Shown here piece after piece: positions 16,624 through 21,547 of a DNA stretch of 21,547 nucleotides; position 1 is the stretch's first letter; each line of letters begins with the position of its first letter. The notes beneath the pieces were generated by a model, which had not been told where the DNA came from, did not search any database, and was given only the letters and a program-made list of their open reading frames with translations. The stretch covers positions 1-21,547 of the forward strand of contig RPFO01002330.1 in assembly GCA_009746045.1 (NCBI GenBank), read 5' to 3'. Source of the DNA: Mesostigma viride (lineage: Eukaryota; Streptophyta; Mesostigmatophyceae; Mesostigmatales; Mesostigmataceae). The translations under genes were made by a program, and so were the position numbers.

Positions 16624-17974
16624 CCCTTAGTCCGCTGACCCATTTTTGGCACTTTCATACCCCTGAAAATGAAAAAAATCATAACTCACAGGCCACAACT
16701 CCAAATACCCCCAACCAAGATGCTAGGAGTATCTACACTTCAAGGGCTTTCAGAATATGCAATGATACAACGGCTTTATCAAAGCATTTTGATGATAGCT
16801 CTACTCAAAGTTGGCCAAAAGACGATCTTTTTTCCCCAAGGTAAAGTCTCCCCCCCCCTAACTTTCCAGGTACATAGGGTAGGGAATCTCAATATCAACA
16901 TTGGACAACTTTAATAGTTGGATAGTCCAATGGTGGTTTCCTTGGGTCAGACCACCCGGATAACCCATTAGACCTATATAAGGTGCGCATATACGTGTGT
17001 GGGTTATGCGCGCGTAAACAGCCATCTATGACATGCAATACAAGAATGCATTATAACAAGCTATAAAAGATTGCCAAAGGTGCTGGAATACAAACATGTT
17101 GCCTACCTGCATTAACGAAATGATATGCTCCAAAGAAATGCCATAAACTGGTCACTTTCAGGGCTAATACCGCTCTTTACAGCAGGCATGGAAGCTTGCT
17201 GAAAGGTGCACTAAAAATCTCGTCAAATATAATGCATGGGAGACGTATTCCACTGCAAAAGACACGCAAACACGTTGCCGTACCTGGCTCGTTCACGTCC
17301 TGACCGGATTCCAGTGGCCGGGACCCTCATATCTCACACATACCACTGCTTTACAGGCATAGGTCGCCATAGCCGCATCATGCATGCATCCTTTATGATT
17401 TCCAGTTGATGCTGCGTTCAAAGATTACCTATAAACGCGTCCGCATTCCCAGCAAACGCATCAGCGGACATCCCGTACCTAATCTGGATGCTTGGGCTGG
17501 CGCAGACTGCCCGGCCATGAGGATAAAATGGAAATGTGATAGGCGATGACTTGTCTGGCACTGACGACCAAGAAGGCAGTATTTTCCTACCTGTATTTTC
17601 CCAATCCTAAAAATCTGGCCATGTCTGACCTACGAAAATCACGCATCATCATTCTGAGCAACATTCTAAACCGTTTCTAGCCGCGAGACGCAAAATTTCC
17701 CTGATAACGGCACGTTGGCAGCCATATCTCGTCGCGCGCGCGCGCGAGTGAAAATTTCCCGCCAAAGTCACGTGAACCCCTATGATTACAGCCTTATAAT
17801 TACCAGGCTATGGCGGATATTACCCCCAAACCTATGCATCACCTTCGTCCCTAAGTGTTCCCGGACCCACCGGACAACTGTCCTCCGTCACAAGTGGCGC
17901 GACGCTCTCCGCGCGGCGCGAAATTCGACCGTTAGTCAACCCCCCGACAGGTCGGGGGATTAGCGGACTAAGGG
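16624..17974. mobile_element. TTAA element C, nested in A3
   Basis: TTAA flanks both sides (16620-16623 and 17975-17978) of a perfect 13-bp inverted repeat, CCCTTAGTCCGCT (16624-16636 and 17962-17974). Removing C and one TTAA restores the alignment of A3 with B1 and B2 around the phrase after the CTCATCG motif, so this is a true insertion. The 1351-bp interior has no recognisable transposase and is not related to the A/B core. It includes a short (GC)n run near 17731-17745. CCC-type ends with TTAA suggest a piggyBac-like non-autonomous element. Confidence 0.85.
17941..17958. repeat. Subterminal hairpin of element C
   Basis: CCCCCGAC, loop AG, GTCGGGGG is a perfect 8-bp GC-rich stem just inside the right inverted repeat. 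I see no matching hairpin near the left end. Confidence 0.8.
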
Positions 17975-19020
17975 TTAAGTTTTATACTCATACGTTTAAG
18001 CTTGTGAGGCATTGTTACTTAACAGTTTCCATGCTCTCTCTTGACCATGGCTCTGCCCCTCTCTAAAACCCTCTCCTTCGATGATCTTACCAGGCATAGC
18101 CCCATAGTGTGGTTGTGTAGGTTTCTATGCTTGGTATAGTTTTATATATAGATGATCACTTTTCTATATAGATGTTAGTCATCCTCTTCCCACTTTCATA
18201 CCGCGTGATTGTGTGGTCTCATGCTGGTTCAAGGGTGCTTCCAAGCATCAAAAAGTGAGTGAAAACTTTTTGTGAGAAACCACTGCCGCCATGTGCCTAG
18301 TGCAGGTATGCTGGCCATGTCATGTCAAGGTTTGCCTGTTTTAGCCTTGTATATTCTTGTAAGAAACACCTGAAACATGTCCAACCTGCCTGTGATCTTG
18401 GTAATAAACACTTATATCACAAACCTTTGTAGGTATGTAGGTATTCTAGCGCATTCCCTCCATCCATGCATGGTCTCCCACACATACCAAGCTGTCATAT
18501 AACAGTGATATAATCATGCAAATATGTTCTCCTGTTATGGTTGTATGGAAGTGGGTTGAATGGCATGGTTGTTGCCCACTTTGGCAGGTGATACGACCAT
18601 GCTTTCCTAGCGCACATCCCCTTGGTAGTGTTGGCCACGGTCACCCTTGCAGCTTGCATAGAATGTAACTTGTGATATACTCATCCAAATGATGACCTGT
18701 TTAGCTCTGCTTGTTCAGCAACTAAATCTTCATCCTCCCTGAAGTAGTGGACGTTGCATAAGTATTTTACAACAAGTCACCATGCACGTTCTCCCACAAA
18801 TGAAAACACGCATGTTGACCCCCTGATTTTGACAGCAGTTTATAGCACGCCTTGCAGATATCTAAGGTGTAAGTATACATATCAAGCGTTGGGGCAACAT
18901 ATGAACCTGCTTGGCCCCCAGGGATGTCCTACCCTTGATCACTATAATTGGTTGGTTCAGGGGGTGGTCCCCTAAAATCGCATTTGAAATCGGCTGTAAC
19001 CCAAACCATTTAGGGGTTAA

Positions 19021-20296
19021 ATAGACAGCAGAGGCATAAAACTCTGCGTCCATTAGAGGAAAGCAAATCTCCTGAATAAGTGGCTGCAGGGTGTCTAACT
19101 ACTATAATCGCTATCCAAATAAATAATGTCCATAGATGTCCTATACTTGTTGGGGAAAACTTCTTAAATTAGTTCAAAACTTGAATACTGTAGTAACACC
19201 AAGCTCCGTATGTCTGGCCCCTTATCACCAGACTTCCCTTATGGTCAAAATGAGAGCGAACACATCTGCATTGTAGAATCTTCGAATTACTTGCCCCGAT
19301 CCGTGGGTAAGCTTACTCTACTGTGCAGTCAGGCTTAAGCTGTCAAGACTGTCGACAAGTCTATATTTACTATAACAACGACCGATAGAGGCCGGCGGCG
19401 TGGTATTGTCAAGCTAGGACCATGGAATTTTAACCACGCCTGCAAATCAACTAAGAACAGTGCACACAACTGCCGTACGACTTCAAGCATCAATTTGTCC
19501 CATCAATGCCGCATGAGGTCATGGCACACCCTTTCTCTGACACTGAGCCGCCCGTTATGTACATCATCTCATGGGTGAAGGGTGATGCTATTTTTAGAAG
19601 ACATACTACACCCTGGTCTAGGACCCACATATCTGCATGCTTGGGTAGTTCCAACAACGTAGTATGCCTTAGCAGAAAAAAATATGTACTAACCTGGGGA
19701 TCCCACAAGAAATATGTGCAAGCAACTGAGGTGGCGTTACAGTTGCATCAGTCCACTGTTGTATCAGGAAACGATGACCAGCCACCACTTACCATACTGT
19801 AACTGGCCACACATAAAAATAGGTAGATCTGAGAGTGGAGCCAACCACATACAATGCCATACGTACCCGCAAAAACAGTACAACGGCAGGCCAGAAGCAG
19901 CACCGTGATGAAAATGAAATTCTTGGGGCGCATTTTCCACTCGATATGTATGCTGCGCCACAAGTGCCGATGCTACTGCCGATGTTGGCACTGGACTTGG
20001 CAGTCGTTGATTCACTGGCGCCGCAGGTAAATTATGCCTGCATCGCACCAAATACAATAGCAAGTTATATGCGTGCATATTATTATTGATAACAAAACGT
20101 ATTGCTGGACTGTGTCTGGTGAGCATGCGCCTTCTTCATAAAATAGGAAGATCGAGTAACCATCAATATCATACCATGCTCATGGAGCTAGACGGATCAG
20201 AAGATGCATGTCCATGGTGTGAATCAACTGCAAGCAAATACTGTACATAGGCATGCAACGGCTGTCAATCAAAGGGCGTACGTTCATCTGTACATA
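19021..20296. other. Region without recognised genes; possible exons
   Basis: About 1.3 kb with no element ends. Two plus-strand stretches look mildly exon-like. One is a 98-codon frame at 19506-19802. The other is a stretch at about 19908-20026 encoding DENEILGAHFPLDMYAAPQV and onward, which ends in GCCGCAG followed by GTAAAT, a fair splice-donor match. I recognise no protein family in either, and they could be chance. Confidence 0.25.
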
Positions 20297-21547
20297 CCCC
20301 TCTCCCCCTCTCCTCCCCCTCTCCCCCCTCTCCCCCCTCTCCCCCCTCCTCCCCCCTCTCCCCCTCTCCCCCCTCTCCCCCTCTCCCCCTCTCCCCCCTC
20401 TCCCCTCTCCCCCCTCCCCCTCTCCCCCCTCTCCCCCCTCTCCCCCTCTCCCCCTCTCCCCCTCTCCCCCCTCTCCCCCTCTCCCCTCTCCCCCCTCTCC
20501 CCCTCTCCCCCCTCTCCCCCTCTCCCTCTCCCCCTCTCTCCCCCTCTCCCCCCTCTCCCCCTCTCCCCTCTCCCCCCTCTCCCCCTCTCCCCTCTCCCCT
20601 CTGCCCCCCTCTCCCTCTCCCCTCCCCCCTCTCCCCTCTCCCCCCTCTCCCCTCTCCCCCCTCTCCCCCTCTCCCCCCTCTCCCCCCTCTCCCCTCTCCC
20701 CTCTCCCCCTCTCCCCCCTCTCCCCCCTCTCCCCCTCTCCCCCTCTCCCCCCTCTCCCCCCTCCCCCCCTCTCCCCCTCTCCCCCCTCTCCCCCCTCTCC
20801 CCCCTCTCCCCCTCTCCCCCCTCTCCCCCCTCTCCCCCTCTCCCCCTCTCCCCTCTCCCCTCTCCCCCCTCTCCCCCTCTCTCCCCCTCTCCCCCCTCTC
20901 CCCCTCTCCCCCTCTCCCCTCTCCCCCCTCTCCCCCCTCTCCCCTCTCCCCTCTCCCCCTCTCCCCCTCTCCCCCCTCTCCCCCCTCTCCCCCTCTCCCC
21001 CTCTCCCCCCTCTCCCCCTCTCCCCCCTCTCCCCTCTCCCCCTCTCCCCCTCTCCCCCCTCTCCCTCTCCCCCTCTCCCCCTCTCCCCCTCTCCCCTCTC
21101 CCCCCTCTCCCCCTCTCCCCCCTCTCCCCCCTCTCCCCCTCTCCCCCCCTCTCCCCCTCTCCCCCCTCTCCCCCCTCTCCCCCTCTCCCCCTCTCCCCCT
21201 CTCCCCCTCTCCCCCCTCTCCCCCCTCTCCCCCCTCTCCCCCTCTCCCCCCTCTCCCCCCTCTCCCCCTCTCCCCCTCTCCCCCTCTCCCCCCTCTCCCC
21301 CCTCTCCCCTCTCCCCCCTCTCTCCCCTCTCCCCTCTCCCCCCTCTCCCCTCTCCCCCCTCTCCCCCTCTCCCCCTCTCCCCCCTCTCCCCCTCTCCCCC
21401 CTCTCCCCCCTCTCCCCCTCTCCCCTCTCCCCCCTCTCCCCTCTCCCCCTCTTCCCCCCTCTCCCCCCTCTCCCCCCTCTCCCCTCTCTCCCCCCTCTCC
21501 CCCTCTCCCCGCCTCTCCCCTCTCCCCTCTCACCCTCTCCCCCCTCT
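20297..21547. repeat. C(4-6)TCT simple-sequence array, at least 1.25 kb
   Basis: The array is almost pure CCCCTCT, CCCCCTCT and CCCCCCTCT units in irregular order, running to the window edge. Rare interruptions include CTGCCCC near 20602, TCTTCCCC near 21451, CCCGCCTC near 21510 and CACCCTC near 21531. The minus strand is G-rich (AGAGGGGG) and could form G-quadruplexes. The 422-codon frame on the minus strand, rich in Arg, Gly and Glu, is a by-product of the repeat and not a gene. Confidence 0.95.

Larger units (their letters stand above)
15973..19016 (+). mobile_element. TTAA element A3, full length, carrying insertion C
   Basis: TTAA flanks both sides (15969-15972 and 19017-19020). The inverted ends CCACCAAATGGTTTGG and (reverse complement of the right end) CCCCTAAATGGTTTGG match with two differences and belong to the A1 type. 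The palindrome CAGCCGATGCATCGGCTG (near 16018) is present as in A1. Core blocks 1 and 2 lie at about 16206-16320 and 16542-16600. Element C splits the core at 16624-17974; without it A3 is about 1.69 kb, the same size as A1. Confidence 0.82.

Noticed and set aside
20265-21533. 422-codon minus-strand open frame rich in Arg, Gly and Glu
   Set aside because: It is the translation of the C/T simple repeat; it has no non-repeat sequence beyond a few residues at its end and no start region.
20297-21547. Chromosome-end telomere
   Set aside because: For a right-hand chromosome end the plus strand should be G-rich toward the edge; here it is C-rich. The unit lengths are also irregular, and AGAGGGGG is not a telomere repeat I can assign to any likely organism.

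Overview
The window looks like a stretch of eukaryotic nuclear genome made almost entirely of transposable elements, several nested inside one another. I infer a eukaryote from a LINE-type reverse transcriptase, a hAT transposase remnant with a BED-type zinc finger, TTAA-flanked elements with piggyBac-like CCC ends, a CACTA-like element and a long simple-sequence C/T array. I see no bacterial operon and no rRNA or tRNA gene. The mix would suit an alga or plant, but nothing here fixes the species.

Layout, left to right. A complete TTAA-flanked element (A1, 226-1914) is followed by a dense array of TTATCAG/CTGATAA words (about 1927-2302). A relic of the same element family (about 2495-2700) comes next. 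A 5'-truncated LINE begins near 2800 and is split at 4012. The splitting insertion is a hAT element (4013-6981) with a 9-bp terminal inverted repeat and an exact 8-bp target duplication; it carries the start of a broken transposase on the minus strand. Inside the hAT element lies another TTAA element (B1, 5022-6746). The LINE resumes at 6990 and ends at 7578. A 3.1-kb CACTA-like element (7836-10940) follows, with a 3-bp target duplication, 24-bp inverted ends and GGGTAAA-type arrays under both ends.

From 11634 there is a lone end of a second hAT copy. Then come a truncated A copy (A2, 12141-12984) and a B copy (B2, 12989-15422) that meet at one shared TTAA. B2 holds a roughly 670-bp element with long inverted repeats (E). 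A third A copy (A3, 15973-19016) holds a smaller TTAA element (C, 16624-17974). About 1.3 kb without recognised genes leads to an array of C(4-6)TCT units of at least 1.25 kb that runs off the right edge.

The most interesting part is the A/B family. Two sets of elements share one internal core but have different terminal repeats. The B ends carry strong hairpins whose stems are kept while the loops differ from copy to copy. I see no transposase in A, B, C, E or the CACTA-like element, so they are probably non-autonomous. No intact host gene can be supported; a few weak exon-like stretches are listed at low confidence.
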